Shown here in pieces: positions 1 through 11,770 of a DNA stretch of 60,000 nt. Made by a program: the position numbers and the translations under genes. Numbering within the stretch: the stretch's first letter is position 1; each line of letters begins with the position of its first letter. Under the pieces are notes generated by a model that worked only from the letters and a program-made list of their open reading frames with translations, was not told the DNA's origin and did no database searches. The stretch covers positions 12,376,983-12,436,982 of the forward strand of contig NC_087077.1 in the NCBI RefSeq assembly GCF_026151205.1, written 5' to 3'. Source of the DNA: Bolinopsis microptera. Lineage: Eukaryota > Ctenophora > Tentaculata > Lobata > Bolinopsidae.

Positions 1-445
1 GTGACTCCACCGCTCTATCCACCAGGGTGTGCCCACTTTTCACCTCCCCGAAGTCGAATGATAATATCTCCACCTGAGGACTACCCAGCTTGAGAGCCTG
101 GTCTCGTACCGCTTGTAGCAGCGTGAATGTTTGAGCGCTGATCTGGAGCTGCGCTACTGCACTCTCATTAGCCTTGTCAGAGTCAGTGTAGGAATGATGC
201 AGAGTTAGTTTGTTGCTGAGGGATTCTGACCGCCCTGTCCTGGTCACCAGGAGAAGTTTAGCTCCGTGTCTAGCTAGCTCGTATGCTAGCTGCTCCCCAA
301 CCCCTGAGCTAGCGTGACAGAGTAGTACTACCTTGTCTTTCAGTGCTGATTTGTACTGGGAATCAGACACTGAGACTGGGCTAAGTTTCCAATACAGCCC
401 CACTGAGAGAGCCAGTATCAGTACAAATACCACTTTACTTTCCAT
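1..445 (-). CDS. Short-chain dehydrogenase/reductase, N-terminal part (cut by window edge)
   Basis: The frame is open from an ATG at 445-443 to the left edge (about 148 residues), so the gene continues outside the window. Residues 4-19 are a hydrophobic stretch (VVFVLILALSVGLYW), which fits a signal anchor in the ER or another membrane. It is followed by a Rossmann start: KDKVVLLCHASSGVGEQLAY, then a second beta strand AKLLLVTRT. This matches the layout of the 11-beta-HSD/DHRS7-like SDR class, which are membrane-anchored NAD(P)-dependent oxidoreductases. Oddity: the usual TGxxxGxG cofactor motif reads CHASSGVG, so the first glycine is a histidine. The catalytic YxxxK lies beyond the edge, so activity and substrate cannot be judged. 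It lies head-to-head with the visible ATR exons on the other strand. No intron was seen in this part. Confidence 0.75.
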   Translation of the reverse strand, partial: MESKVVFVLILALSVGLYWKLSPVSVSDSQYKSALKDKVVLLCHASSGVGEQLAYELARHGAKLLLVTRTGRSESLSNKLTLHHSYTDSDKANESAVAQLQISAQTFTLLQAVRDQALKLGSPQVEILSFDFGEVKSGHTLVDRAVES

Positions 446-1235
446 ATTCCTGACGATAGTAACTATAAGTATAGCAAGACAAATGGTGGCAGTTTCAGAA
501 TAAGAATTCTAAATAAACACGGAGGAAGTACAGGAAGTACAGGAACAGACTGGAAGATATAGGAATACGTGGCAGACAAATTCGGAGAAATTCTGCTCGG
601 TTAAAAACCAAAAGATAAAGTGAAACTTATACCCTGATAAAGGAAGCCTAGTTCTAAATGAAGATATTAGATAATTAAATGCTTGATAAGGCTAAGCAAC
701 GTAACTTTATACCTACTGATAACACACAGGTGTCTTTTAAAAGATCTTTTAAATTCAACAGACTTTTGTAATACTCCTACTTCCGTAATACAGATTGTAC
801 AGTGTAATCTCGATTCTGGAATAAACGCACAATTTTAGGGAAATATTTCGGTAAATCGGGGTGTGCTAGTGCGGTCAATCGGGTTTTTGATTTCTGAGCC
901 GTATCACATGGATATTGGATTTCGCATAGATATTCTACCGCATTGAAAACATTTCATTATGGTTGAAGTGTGACGTGTAGTACCATTAGGGCTCAATGAT
1001 ATGACGTTCTCTTTATGGGTTGAAGTTGTAATCTCACCTCATATTATGTTTTGTAGTGCTAGTTGCCTAACATGAGGTCCTTAAATCTGGAAATTTGACC
1101 AGATAAGAAAGTAACAACATTAACCGGTCACTGAACTGATTGTATGGTGCCACTTGTTTGTTCAAGTTACTACCAGAACAATCAGTGTTTCTAGAAAGAG
1201 AAGAACTTGGTTTTTACGACTACGTACTGTTACAG
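446..1235. other. Region between the dehydrogenase start and the first recognisable ATR exon
   Basis: AT-rich and without a convincing exon on either strand. It should contain the promoter and 5' UTR of the minus-strand dehydrogenase. If ATR is full length, it must also be ATR intron sequence, because about four fifths of ATR would have to lie left of the window. A plus-strand frame open from 1140 runs into the ATR exon at 1236, but residues before the AG at 1234-1235 do not resemble ATR, so I treat them as intron. Confidence 0.4.
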
Positions 1236-3353
1236 ATTTATAGAAACTCAAAAATTCAACCCCCAACCCCGCTCCCTACCTGGTCCCCTCAAGATTTCCT
1301 GAACACATTAGCAGTTCAATCTTTGCAGGTGTCCAGCAAATTGGTAGAAATAGCAAGTTTAGTTCTGTACCACTACCCCGAACAAACAATCTGGCAGATA
1401 TACAGTATCACCAGTAGCTCTAACAAAGACAGGTTAGTTTTCTGTAGCTCTAACTGAGACAGGTTAGTTTTCAGTTGCTCTAACTGGTCAGACAAGTTAG
1501 TTTTACTTTTCATCTTCAGTAACGCCACTTTATTGTGATTAACATAAATTCTCATAGTTGATTATTGCTACTATGATTATTGTTACTATGATTAAATAAT
1601 TCTATAGTTAGCAGTAAATAAATTTCTCTCAGGCAAAGCCATGGTAACGATATTATCAAATCGACAGTTAAAAAGTTCTCAAAACCAATGGGCGTCCGAG
1701 GTGTGGAGTGGTTCAAGACTTACTGGCGGGACTTCCACAAACTCTGTCAGGGACTATTCGAGGTTAGATTTTGCAAAGTCTGTCAGGTATTATTAGAGGT
1801 TTATTCTAGGTTTAATCCTCGCATACTATTCGAGGTAAGACCTCATCGTAACACTGCACTACCACCAGATAAGCAAGAAAGACAGTGGTAACAGCTCTAC
1901 ATTGAGCATCAGCAGAGACTTCAGGACAATAAAGAAGATGTTAGATGACCCGAGATACAGCCAGATAATTCTCCCTATCCAGGCTAACACCACGGTCACT
2001 CTCCCTGTAGGCTCCGGACCTCACAACGACCACAAAGCCTTCCCCGACCACCTTGTCACCATACAATCCCTCCGAGATGAAGTTCTTGTGCTCAACTCTC
2101 TGCAGAGACCCAAGAAAATAACTATTGTCGGCAGCAACGGTAAAACATACGGTCTCCTTTGTAAACCTAAAGATGATCTGAGGAAGGACTGTAGGTTTAT
2201 GGAGTTCAACATGATGGTCAACAGACTCCTGAAGAAGGATGCAGCAGCAAGGAAGAAGCAGCTTCACATAAGAACGTACGCTGTGGTGCCGCTCAGTGGT
2301 GACAGTGGTATTGTAGAGTGGGTTGATAACACTAAGTTGCTGAGAGTGATCCTGCAGGGGTTGTATTTGGAGTACAAGAAAGGAATGACTAAAACAGAGA
2401 CAAAGAACGCGTTCGCAAAACTACAGCAGATCAAACAGCACACTCTAGCTAAACAGAAGCCAGCTGAATTCATCAAGTTGTTTAAGAACACGATGTTAGC
2501 CCGGCATCCTCCAGTACTATCAGAATGGTTCAGGAGAACGTTCCCAGATCCGAGCTCCTGGTTCACAGCCCGACAGAAGTACACACAAACAACCGCTGTT
2601 ATCAGCATGGTGGGGTATGTTGTAGGGTTAGGCGACAGGCACGCAGAGAACATTATGTTTGATCTTACTAATGGGGAGACAGTGCACGTGGACTTTGACT
2701 GTCTGTTTGAAAAAGGAGAGTCTTTTGACTGGCCGGAGAAGGTTCCCTTTAGACTAACTCACAATCTGGTGGACGCTTTTGGAGTGACGGGAGTGGAGGG
2801 CACCTTCAGGTTGTCCTGTGTGGACACTATGAGAGTTATGAGGAACGAGAAGGATTCTCTTCTCTCAGTTTTAAATTCCTTCGTTCACGACCCTCTTGTT
2901 GAGTGGGCCAAACCAGAAAAGCGTGGTTACCAAGTTGATAGAGGCAGGCAGAACACCCGGTCAGAGGCCCACATGAAGGATAAAGCTCAGGAGATAATGA
3001 AGACTATTGAGAAGAAGTTGAACGGACAAATGGGGAAGAACGCTCACGCGAAACTGCCTATATCTACTGAAGGCCAGGTAACTTTAGCTTCTTATTTAGA
3101 CATTTAGAATTCATCCTTATTCCTTATCATCATGCTTATTATTGCTTTATAGAGTTATAGGGGAGAAGTTTCCCAAAAGGTTGCTTTGGGATCGTAAGAT
3201 ATATAATAAGGATTCGTTAATTTAGATAAGAAATGATAAGTATTGAGTATAGCTTGCTAACTACTGTAACACCAGGTACACAAGCTGATAAGCGATAGCA
3301 CTGATACAACGAACCTCTCCCAAATGTACATCGGCTGGGCCCCTTTCTACTGA
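1236..3353 (+). CDS. ATR: ATR checkpoint kinase, C-terminal exons (FAT end, PIKK domain, FATC)
   Basis: Serine/threonine kinase of the PI3K-related family that senses replication stress in the nucleus, recruited through ATRIP. Four exons were reconstructed: about 1236-1432, 1633-1762, 1869-3077 and 3276-3353; intron phases agree (phase 2, 0, 0). Exon 1 carries FAT-end residues (YHYPEQTIWQ). Exon 3 encodes the kinase: SSTLSISRDF, the PKDDLRKDCR patch, catalytic loop GLGDRHAENIMFD, metal-binding VHVDFD, PFRLTHNLVDAFG and FLHDPLVEW-like SFVHDPLVEW. Exon 4 encodes the FATC end (LSQMYIGWAPFY, then TGA), matching the known C-terminus of animal ATR. Catalytic D and N and the second D are all present, so the kinase looks functional. 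Reading on at 3077 would end at 3107, but the GTAACT donor and the FATC exon make splicing clear. Upstream exons are not in the window unless they lie beyond the dehydrogenase at 1-445. The start of the first exon is the least certain boundary. Confidence 0.9.
1411..1503 (+). repeat. 30-bp x3 tandem repeat across an ATR splice donor
   Basis: Three copies of exactly 30 bp begin at 1411, 1441 and 1471 (the last is 33 bp with a small insertion). Copy 1 contains the end of the ATR exon and its donor (AAAGACAG|GTTAGT). Copy 2 repeats the donor perfectly (GAGACAG|GTTAGT). Copy 3 has decayed to GACAAGTTAGT. Use of the second donor would put a TGA in frame, so copy 1 is taken as the true donor. Confidence 0.85.
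1746..1835 (+). repeat. 36-bp x3 tandem repeat across an ATR splice donor
   Basis: The motif CTATTCGAGGT at 1754 recurs in diverged form at 1790 (TTATTAGAGGT) and intact at 1826, a period of 36 bp. Copy 1 holds the exon end and donor GAG|GTTAGA at 1762/1763. Copy 3 has a better donor, GAG|GTAAGA. The three frames are open, so use of copy 2 or 3 would add 12 or 24 residues in frame. That would leave an intron of only about 70 or 34 nt. Confidence 0.75.
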
Positions 3354-4651
3354 AACTACTGAAATACTGGATACTAGCGAATATTAAACTCTATCAACCA
3401 AATATTTCTATTTGCTAATTTATTAATTTTTACCAATTTAACAGTTTCTCAAAGCAGACATGTTTATGAGACGAATACACTTTTTTAATGTAGCAATATA
3501 TTTTTTAAATAATAGGTTTCAAATATGGGTTTCATAAGATCAGAAAGCCTTTTTTATGAACTTGACAATTGTTATCTTTTATTTTCGAATGGTTTTCCTA
3601 TACTTCTCAAATGGTAGTGTTTATAATTCAAATTTAATGGTTTATATTTATGTTAAGTTGAAGTGGTTGTTGTTCAGTCAAACTAGGAAGATGAATTTCT
3701 AAATATCCCAGATGTTGAATTGTATTTACCGACCGGGTGATAACACTTATCATGTGACATATTTAATTACGGTTTTATTATCATAAATATCATTGTAGGC
3801 GATATATAGTCTCGAGCGATTTGTATTGGAATGATAATTCTATTTCTCATCACAAAAAAGGTTTATTAGTTAGTGAGTTATGACCTAAACAAAATGAGTC
3901 ATTTCGGATCAAATTTCTATTAATCAAATTAGGTGCATTTTGAACAATTTTACATAACTGGTTGCAGCTTTTTACAAGTGGGTGAATGAATGGTTCTCGT
4001 GTAAGATGAAAATTGACAGTGTTGAACAAATAATACGTCCAGTTAGAATTTAAAATGATAAAATCGTAGGAATCAGTACATTTAGTTTCGCAAAAAATAC
4101 TTGGCTCTGCCAAGATTTAAAAAGAGCAATTATGAATTCAAAACTACCGTTATTGCAGTAATTTTAAATGTTAAAACAATCATTGAACTGCCAGTTGGCG
4201 TTCACTTCATGCACATGCCAAAACACTGAATCCAATAGTAGTATCTCTCGCAAAATTTAATTAATTTACGTCATGTCTTTTACCCTTAAGCTCATCTGAA
4301 AACTTTAAGGGGAAAGTTTTTGTTTGTTCCATTTATTGAAATATTAGGGTTGTTTGTCTTTCTCTGGGGACCCCCTTGCTTTCTGCCTCGAGTTTGAGGG
4401 GTTCTGGCATTTCCTGGACCACCGTATATTCGAGCTTTTTCTGCTATCTTAATGTGCGTATCTGAAGATATATATTTTATTTTGGGCTAGGGCTTATCAC
4501 TATCAGTGTCACATGTCAAAGTATATTTATTCCATGTCGTTACTGTTGGAGTATTCCTTATCATTACATCCGTTGACGAATACTGAATACTTGAACACTC
4601 AATATTTCTCATCAAATTTCTGAATTATTATAAATTCTAATATTGTTATAA
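3354..4651. other. ATR 3' flank, convergent intergenic DNA
   Basis: AT-rich sequence after the ATR stop. No coding signal, RNA gene or recognisable mobile element was found. It should hold the ATR 3' UTR; no clear AATAAA lies close to the stop. It ends in the TTATAA (4646-4651) that abuts palindrome 1. Confidence 0.5.
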
Positions 4652-4682
4652 TGGCGCAGGAGGGTCAACCTGAAAAGAACAT

Positions 4683-4957
4683 TGCTTGACCCTCCTGCCC
4701 CACCGCATGGATCAGGAGGTTCATTTCAGAAACAGTGCTTGACCCTCCTGCCCCACCACATGGATCAGGAGGTTCATTTCAGAAAAAACAGTGCTTGACC
4801 CTCCTGCCCCACCACATGGATCAGGAGGTTCATTTCAGAAAAAACAGTGCTTGACCCTCCTGCCCCACCACATGGATCAGGAGGTTCATTTCAGAAAAAA
4901 CAGTGCTTGACCCTCCTGCCCCACCACATGGATTACGGGGGTCATTTGAACCCACAA
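4683..4957 (+). repeat. Left terminal subrepeats, 56-bp unit, 5 copies
   Basis: Units carrying CTTGACCCTCCTGCCCCACC start near 4683, 4733, 4789, 4845 and 4901; the last four are spaced exactly 56 bp and are almost identical. The terminal GAGGGTCAA/TTGACCCTC words make each unit able to pair with the next. They form the outermost part of palindrome 1. Confidence 0.9.
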
Positions 4958-5158
4958 GACCATGTGCACTTATTTCTACATCGCGCGCGATACGTGTGTG
5001 CGTGATTACATGAAATCTTACCGCGCCCTACGCCAAGTAGACGAAAAGCGTGGTCGAAGAGCGAGAGTCGGTACAATAAATAAAACGAGAGTTGGTACAT
5101 TTAACTGGCATTTTTTAACCGTTGTACAATCAGAATTGCATACAGCCGACACAGGATG

Positions 5159-5459
5159 AGGGGGGGGGGGGGGGGGGCAATGACTACTGATGGAGACTTT
5201 TGAGCACCAATGGGGACGAAAATAATAGGGACTGAAGGTCAAATCGCTGGTGAAATTTTCCATTTGTCCCCATAAGTACCCAAAGTTTTGGCGAGTTTTA
5301 TGTAGTTTTGATATTATCTTTTATTAAATGACTTCTAAAGGAGACTTTTGGGTACCAATGGGGGCTAAAAATCTTGGAGACTTGAGGTTAAATTGCTGGC
5401 GAAATTCTGCACTTGTCCCCAAAGTACCCAAAGTCATTGGCTCCCCCCCCCTCCCCCGG
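5159..5459. mobile_element. MITE-like insert with tandem 150-bp units and G-run/C-run ends (left arm)
   Basis: Bounded by a run of about 17 G followed by CAATGACT on the left and AGTCATTGGCT plus a C-run on the right, an imperfect inverted repeat. Inside are two direct repeats of about 150 bp sharing GGAGACTTTTG, CCAATGGGG and GTACCCAAAG. The mirror copy is at 31485-31775, so it was present before the arms were duplicated. Confidence 0.55.
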
Positions 5460-6008
5460 GTGAGGTGACGGAGAAAAATAAACTGAGCTCAAGGCTACAT
5501 TTCCAGATATCCCGCCAGGGCACCGTCGCTCATGCTGCAAAGTGTGTTGAGAGATGCCCACGTCATCACACGTAAACTGTGTCACGAATACCTGAAATGC
5601 AGACGTGCAGAACAAACATAACTCTGATCTATATTTTTCATAAAACTTTCAGGATTTGCCAATGAGGGAAAAGACAGCACTGTCCGAGAAGCTAGAAATG
5701 CATGAATCATAGGTGACATGGATAGGGGTAAGAAGTTTTTAAAAAACATGAAAATTGTGAAAGGAAAAGAAGTAGAAATGAGAAAGGGTAGATTTAAAAT
5801 GTTTGAGAATCGATTTTGTGCTGAAGAACTCCGTCCGCAGGACGGGCTTCCGGCTACTTATGATAATTCGAATAAATTTGAGATTCAAACAAGCTACGAA
5901 TACGAATGCTTATAGCAGTGGCAAGCTCGTGGCAAGCTCTTGTTTGCTGCGCATTGGCTGCAATGTATAACCGCAGTATGAACTGTCAAAATATTTGAAT
6001 TTGCTTAC

Positions 6009-6245
6009 CTAGTGGCTTTGTTTGATAAAGCATACATACTTTATATACCGATAAATCAATAACTCCTTTTGATTCTTCGGTTTGAGAATTGTGCGGTCAC
6101 ACATCTCTGCAATGTCTGAAAAGGTGGCAGGGAAGTATTGAAACTTACTTAACACTATATTTACAGTTAAACCTTGAACTACTATAACTAGGGCAGTAGG
6201 AAACGCCAAAAAGTAGATCATCTGACTAAAACAACTTAACTTCAT
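6009..6245 (-). other. Open frame with hydrophobic N-terminus, mirrored at 30688-30924 (+)
   Basis: A 78-residue frame identical in both arms. Its start (MIYFLAFPTALVIVVQG) looks like a signal peptide or membrane segment. Upstream on the same strand is a pyrimidine-rich AG, so this could be part of a spliced gene. I recognise no family; it may be chance coding in a duplicated region. Confidence 0.2.
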
Positions 6246-7377
6246 CCAAGAGTCTAGTTAGCAGCATTGTAGCGATAAGATACCACCATAGTTTGAGCTG
6301 TCGACACTGAAATAAAACAAACAATTTACTTTTCACTACTGCAGGGGAATGCATGTAACATATAAAGAATAAAGATATAATATATTGTATGTTTTTCATC
6401 GTGGCCTCAGGGGAGAAGGGCAGCTCGAAAAACCGAAAAAAGTCTAAAAAACCGTGTTGGAGCTGGTGAGTTAAAGCTACCGATCTCGATCGTGAGAGTC
6501 AGATGATCAGATCGCATGTAACGTGAGTTTCGCCCGCCTGAATAAGGCAACATGAAATCATATTGCTGGTGACAGGTCTCGACCAAGATGTAAAATAAAG
6601 ATACCCCAAATTTGTTATTTTTAAGCCGATTCACATCGACCCAAGTCTCTGCTTTGACCCTAAATGCTCAAACTTCGTTAATAGATTGGAAAATCGTGTT
6701 ATGCTTGTTACTAATAACTGTTGTTTGTGAGAGGACATCTCGATTTCCCGGATCAGAGGATCACACCAATGAGTGGTTGATTGTGCATGTGTGAACTTGA
6801 CTAAATTTTCAAATTGCCCGATTTTTTTTCAGTAGGTCACATTACTCGTGACGTGCAAATGTATCTTTTGTCTTTTAATAGGTCAAGCTCAGAGCTTTAA
6901 AGCTTTAAAGACTTCTCCGTGACAAAGACGGCCGACATATATCTTTACTCCAGGAAAAGTCAGAACTCTGTCCACACCACATTCTTAAATGTACACGACA
7001 GCAGAACGACGATGTAGCCCCACGCCGCAGTAAACTTTAAATTTCTGACCCGGAACGAGCCCAGCAACTGTAGACAGCTGCGTGAGCTATGTACGGTTAG
7101 CAGATTTAAGAGCTTATGCAATAAGCAGTCACCGTTCACTCTCATTTTTGACTCTTCTTCTTTTGAACAACAAATGTCCATTGAATGATGCCAAGCTAAG
7201 CGATTATGATTAGAAAAGTACCGTGATTTACACTGATGGCTCATACAAGGACTTGTTGGACTTCGTGAATTTGGAGGACCTGCAGCTGTAATCAGTACTT
7301 CACTACCAGATGTGCGAGGCCGAGGTTCCCGTTTGACAACATTACAAGTGGACCACCCAGGCCGGGATGATCACGCG

Positions 7378-7920
7378 CTAGTTGACATGAGATCTGATTC
7401 TCCCGGGAAAATTGGGCGAGATGACCGGTGTCCTGTCAGAGGTCACAGATACAAGGATACAAAAATATAAATATTTTATTGTACAATTACAATAGTCGTA
7501 TAAACTTGACAAATTCGCCTACCATCACGTGACCCTCGTCAACGAGCAAGTGAAAAATGTGTTCACAGCATTTATATTATACGGTAACTACACCATAGAT
7601 TGACAAGCTAAGCGTACAGAAAAACGTCCAACTCCGGACTATAATAAAACTCCGGTATAATAGCGTTTTTGACGGAGCAATTTAATGGCCTGGAGTAGGA
7701 AACTTTGTTGACCGGAATAAATTGATCCGAAAGGCGAAAGATACATATGAGAGGCCATCATAAGATGGTACCAAAATATCTCTGTGAAAAGTCCTTTTTA
7801 CTTTTTTAAGCGTCAAAAGTCGGTGCACTTACTTTATCCATCGAAAAAAGGCATCCCCTGGTGGCTCGTAAAGTATCGATTTTAGCTGTCTAGTAGCCAT
7901 CTTCTGTGCTCTCTGGCAGT
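7378..7920 (-). pseudogene. Unrecognised two-exon gene fragment, left-arm copy
   Basis: Mirror of 29013-29555 in the right arm; see that entry for details. The frame, the splice sites and the terminal stop are the same in this arm. Confidence 0.3.
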
Positions 7921-8062
7921 CTAAGAAGAAACATTATATACGACTCTATACAAATAATCTTATTATAAAACAGGATCATACATAGTTAATAGAACTCCAT
8001 TAAGAAAACATCTTAACTACGTAATCTGTGCCTAGTACAACAGTTTCCAACACTTCCTACAG

Positions 8063-8500
8063 CTAATGAGGTCTGATCGTCATCTTCTTACAGCGTTCGA
8101 TGTCTGTGTGAAGGTAAAATGGTGATATCCTCTGGATCAGGCAGAGGTTGAGTGTTATCGGGATTATTTCTTTAGTAGTGGAACAGCTAGCAATATCCCT
8201 TATTTCATTTAAATCACTCAAATTTCTAAGTTCTAAGTTTCTATATTTAAGGTCATCAACAAGCATATTTGATATAAGTTTGTATTAGGTCTACCAACAC
8301 GCCCTTTAAATTTACCACTACTATTTAACACAAATTTCTCTTTGTGATGAAAAAGTTTAAAGAAGCTTTACAACTTAACTCAAACTAATGCTTCTGTCTG
8401 TCTGCTGCATTTGAGTTTATTTCTAAATGATTCGCAGCTTTCGGTAGCTCCATGTTCAGCCCACCATGCCTGAAATAATTTGGTTCACAATAACTTTGGT
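8063..8500 (-). pseudogene. LINE C-terminal domain remnant, left arm
   Basis: Mirror of 28430-28870. It encodes GRPNTN, then after a frameshift LVDDLKYRNLELRNLSDLNE, which resembles the short tail domain that follows LINE reverse transcriptases. Confidence 0.4.
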
Positions 8501-9344
8501 TCCCATAAATATTATGGCTACCATAATATAAGTCACAAATTTTGTTAATTTCAAGTCAACAACAATATTAGTCGTATTTTTAAGACCATTTTTCCATATC
8601 ATTTAATTTTTTAAAATTTATTCAACTAGCTTTTTTGACTAAAATATTTTCGATCTGGGAAATTATTTAAAGACGAGTCAACATTACATACATCAATTAC
8701 ATAGCATCACATACATTTACCTATAACACGCAGTAGCGACTTGTATAAATTTAACGATACTTAAATTCGTTAAATCATATATCATGTATATGCTCTGCTG
8801 AAATTTTAGTCTCCTTTAAAATAAGTCCTCCCATGAAATTTAGTTTACAACAATTTTAGGCAATTGTTTGACTTAATTTATGGTATAATAGATTTTTCGT
8901 TCCTGAGGAAAGGGAATTTTGGCGGATATAGTAACACCAGAAAATATTGGTTTATGTAAATTGAGTTTACGTTGTTTATCAATGATTCGAGGGCACTGCA
9001 ACGAGAATTAGAACAATTAATCAAAAATTACTGCCTAAACATTTAATGACCAAAACCTAACGAGCTTAACCTCTGTCACTCTTTTTCGGAGATTCAATAT
9101 CATTTGACACAACTCTATGGATTAACTATATGATTTTTTTAAATAGGAAAACTAATCTGGTTGTATCCTAGCAGAACTGATTATTATGTACGTTAAGAAC
9201 AGTGTCAGCTGGAATATTCAAGTAAGGTCATTTGTGTGCTTTCTTTTACAACAGAAACAAGGAATTGAAATATCATTGTAAACTAAAACTGACAAGGGTA
9301 ATCATAACATAACATTGTGCTCACAGTGTCACTCCATTCCTGAA

Positions 9345-9680
9345 AAAAGCCCATTTTCTTCCAATAAGACAACAAATAGAGTATAAGATTGCTCTAACCG
9401 TGTTCAAATGTGTCAACAACGTAGCTCCAAATTATATCACCAAATGCATCAACATTAAGAGTCAACCTGTACGTGTACTACGGACTGAACAAGACTATTT
9501 CCTCCTAAATGTTCCTACTGTTTCAAATTATAGTAAAACTGAGAGAAGCTTTAGTTACTGTGGACCCTTTGTTTGGAATCAGCTTCCTTAGCAATTGAGA
9601 ACATTAACCGATATCGTCTTGTTTAAAAAGAGAATAAATACGCATCTCTTTGAAAAAGCATTCATATAAGTAGCATATAA
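9345..9680 (+). pseudogene. CR1/L2-like LINE tail fragment, left arm
   Basis: Encodes VFKCVNNVAPNYI, then SFSYCGPFVWNQLP, a stop, and further in-frame tail residues. The FKCLN..AP.YL and FSYRGPKLWN-type motifs mark the last part of CR1/L2/Jockey-type polyproteins. The exact mirror is at 26840-27175. Confidence 0.6.
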
Positions 9681-11338
9681 TAACTTTCTCATAAAACCCA
9701 AACTTCATAAAAATAAGTTCTAATGTACATATTCATGAGTCGCTTTAGATGGCTTGAACTGAATCTTTACTTAGCTGTCATTAGTTTAGTGCTCAGTGTC
9801 AACAAGAATTGTCATTATATTTTCCCTGTGATAATATTCAATTTCAAGTCAATATATCATAGTTATTGAATGCCTATATATATATCCTGAAGTTAGGACT
9901 ATGATTTGACCTGCCCATCCCCTAATTTTGGAAGTTTATATGCTCCTATCGTGAAAATGAGGTTAATTGAATGAAGGCTTTCATGTTATTCCGTATTATC
10001 ACGTCATCTTACATCACATTATCAGGTCCAGTATATCCATAATTAAGACACCAATTGAATAATGAATGTGAATTTGTTTAGAGAATAAAATTAAGGTCGA
10101 AAATTTTGATCCTTCCCCCCCCCCCCCCCCGCCCCCCTCTGGCCTTATTTCATTAAATCCATAACACCTGATCTTGAAGTTACTCACAAGGCGAGGAACA
10201 TCCTAGCCTGTCCAGCATCTGGGAGGTCTACACAGGAAACAGTAGCTCATTTAGCTCTAGGTCACCAGGCTGTGACAGTAGTCTTGATGTCCATTGTCCA
10301 ACCAGTTCTGCGATTTACAGGTAACATCTAGGTAAATGAAATGAAATAATGAAATGAAATAAGAATAAGATTAAGTTGAATGTGCTTATGATGGGACCCC
10401 GGAGGGCAAGATCAGGTTATAATACTTGAATGACAACCCAAAAATAGGAAGAGATCAAGAGGCAGGTCTATAGGAAGAGCTTAAATGTAGTAGAAATGTT
10501 ACCTACCCTCCGAAGATGTATAAGTAAAGTAATAAAACAGCTCGCGCAGACTAATCTTTTTGGATGGAGATCTCGCTAGAGTAACATGTTACTTGGTTCA
10601 ATCCAATAACATATAAAATTAAAGAGTTTAAGAGTCCAAAATAGGAATTTAACACAAATATATATATTAAATTCATTCACTGCAACAATCACTCCATAAA
10701 ATCATGTAGGAGTATTGATAAGATTGAGTTCCAGATCACCTATATTGCTGTGGATGCTAAAATCCTGACACCTCTATAACCCTAAAAGAAACTATACATG
10801 TCATGGGTAATGGATATCATTAGTAGGTAGTTATTGCAAACAGAGTGCTACCAAGTGCCACGTCTTATGATTTTCTAGAAATCAGAAACAAAAAGTAAAA
10901 CTCTAATCAAAATGCTGAGCAGGATGAAGCAAAGACTTGAAGAAAAACTAAGAGACAACCAGAATGGCTTCAGACCTGGTTGCTCTACAACTTCGCACTT
11001 CTTGTTCTGTGAAGAATTATATAGGGTCTAAAGAGTGTGAAGGCCACTATGATGTTTATAGATTTTAATAAAGCCTTTGACAGTGTACATAAAGGTTTGC
11101 TTATTAAGATACTTAAAGCAAATGGTATACCAGAATACATAGTGCGATTGATCTACACAAACACAGTGGCTTAAGTAATCACAACTGCAGATGGTATTAC
11201 AGGGGTCTTCGAAGTCCTGGTAGGATCAGGACTCGGGAGTACTGCAAAGAGACACCTCATACTTGTTCATCATCGTGATTGACTATATCATGACAGTGGC
11301 TATAGATGATGACTCAGACTCTGGGTTCACTCGCCTGC

Positions 11339-11626
11339 CAGTGGCGTAACGTTGCCTGTTGGCGCCCCCCTGCCGAAAAAGCGCCCCCCTGTTGGCGCCC
11401 CCTCCCCTTTTGGTGCCCCTCCCTAAAATTGAACAAATTAGGTGATTTTAAAGAATACGCCGGTAAAATCTCTAAAAAAGTGTGTATCAAGAGCAAAACG
11501 CGCAGTTTTGCTAGTACTTTAGTTAAGTTTTCGAAATTGTCCCACATTCAAACGACGATTTGGCGCCCCCCTAAGACGGCGCCCCCCTGCACAGCGGGGT
11601 CAGCAGGGCCTTTCGTTACGCCACTG
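11339..11626. mobile_element. hAT-type MITE, 288 bp
   Basis: Perfect 13-bp terminal inverted repeats CAGTGGCGTAACG / CGTTACGCCACTG and an 8-bp target duplication TCGCCTGC (11331-11338 and 11627-11634). CAGTGGCG ends and 8-bp duplications are characteristic of hAT non-autonomous elements. The interior has tandem GGCGCCCCCC words. It interrupts the RTE-like pseudogene. The right arm lacks this stretch altogether because of its deletion. Confidence 0.9.
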
Positions 11627-11770
11627 TCGCCTGCACAGGGTGTAGATGGATTTGTGCTGAAAATATCGCATATGTCAAATTCTCAGATGATGGTGCCCTT
11701 ATCACTGATATAATTGAATGGGGCAAAACTACTCCTGGACAGGCTATAGGAAGCAGCAAAAAGTGTGGGG

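Noticed and set aside
3078-3107. ATR reading on past 3077 to a stop at 3107
   Set aside because: Those residues do not resemble FATC, while a donor at 3078 and an exon at 3276-3353 give the expected ATR end.
4683-4957. CRISPR-like array
   Set aside because: The repeats are contiguous 56-bp tandem units without unique spacers, in a eukaryotic genome.
10585-10610. tRNA-like box B (GGTTCAATCC)
   Set aside because: No box A or foldable cloverleaf surrounds it.
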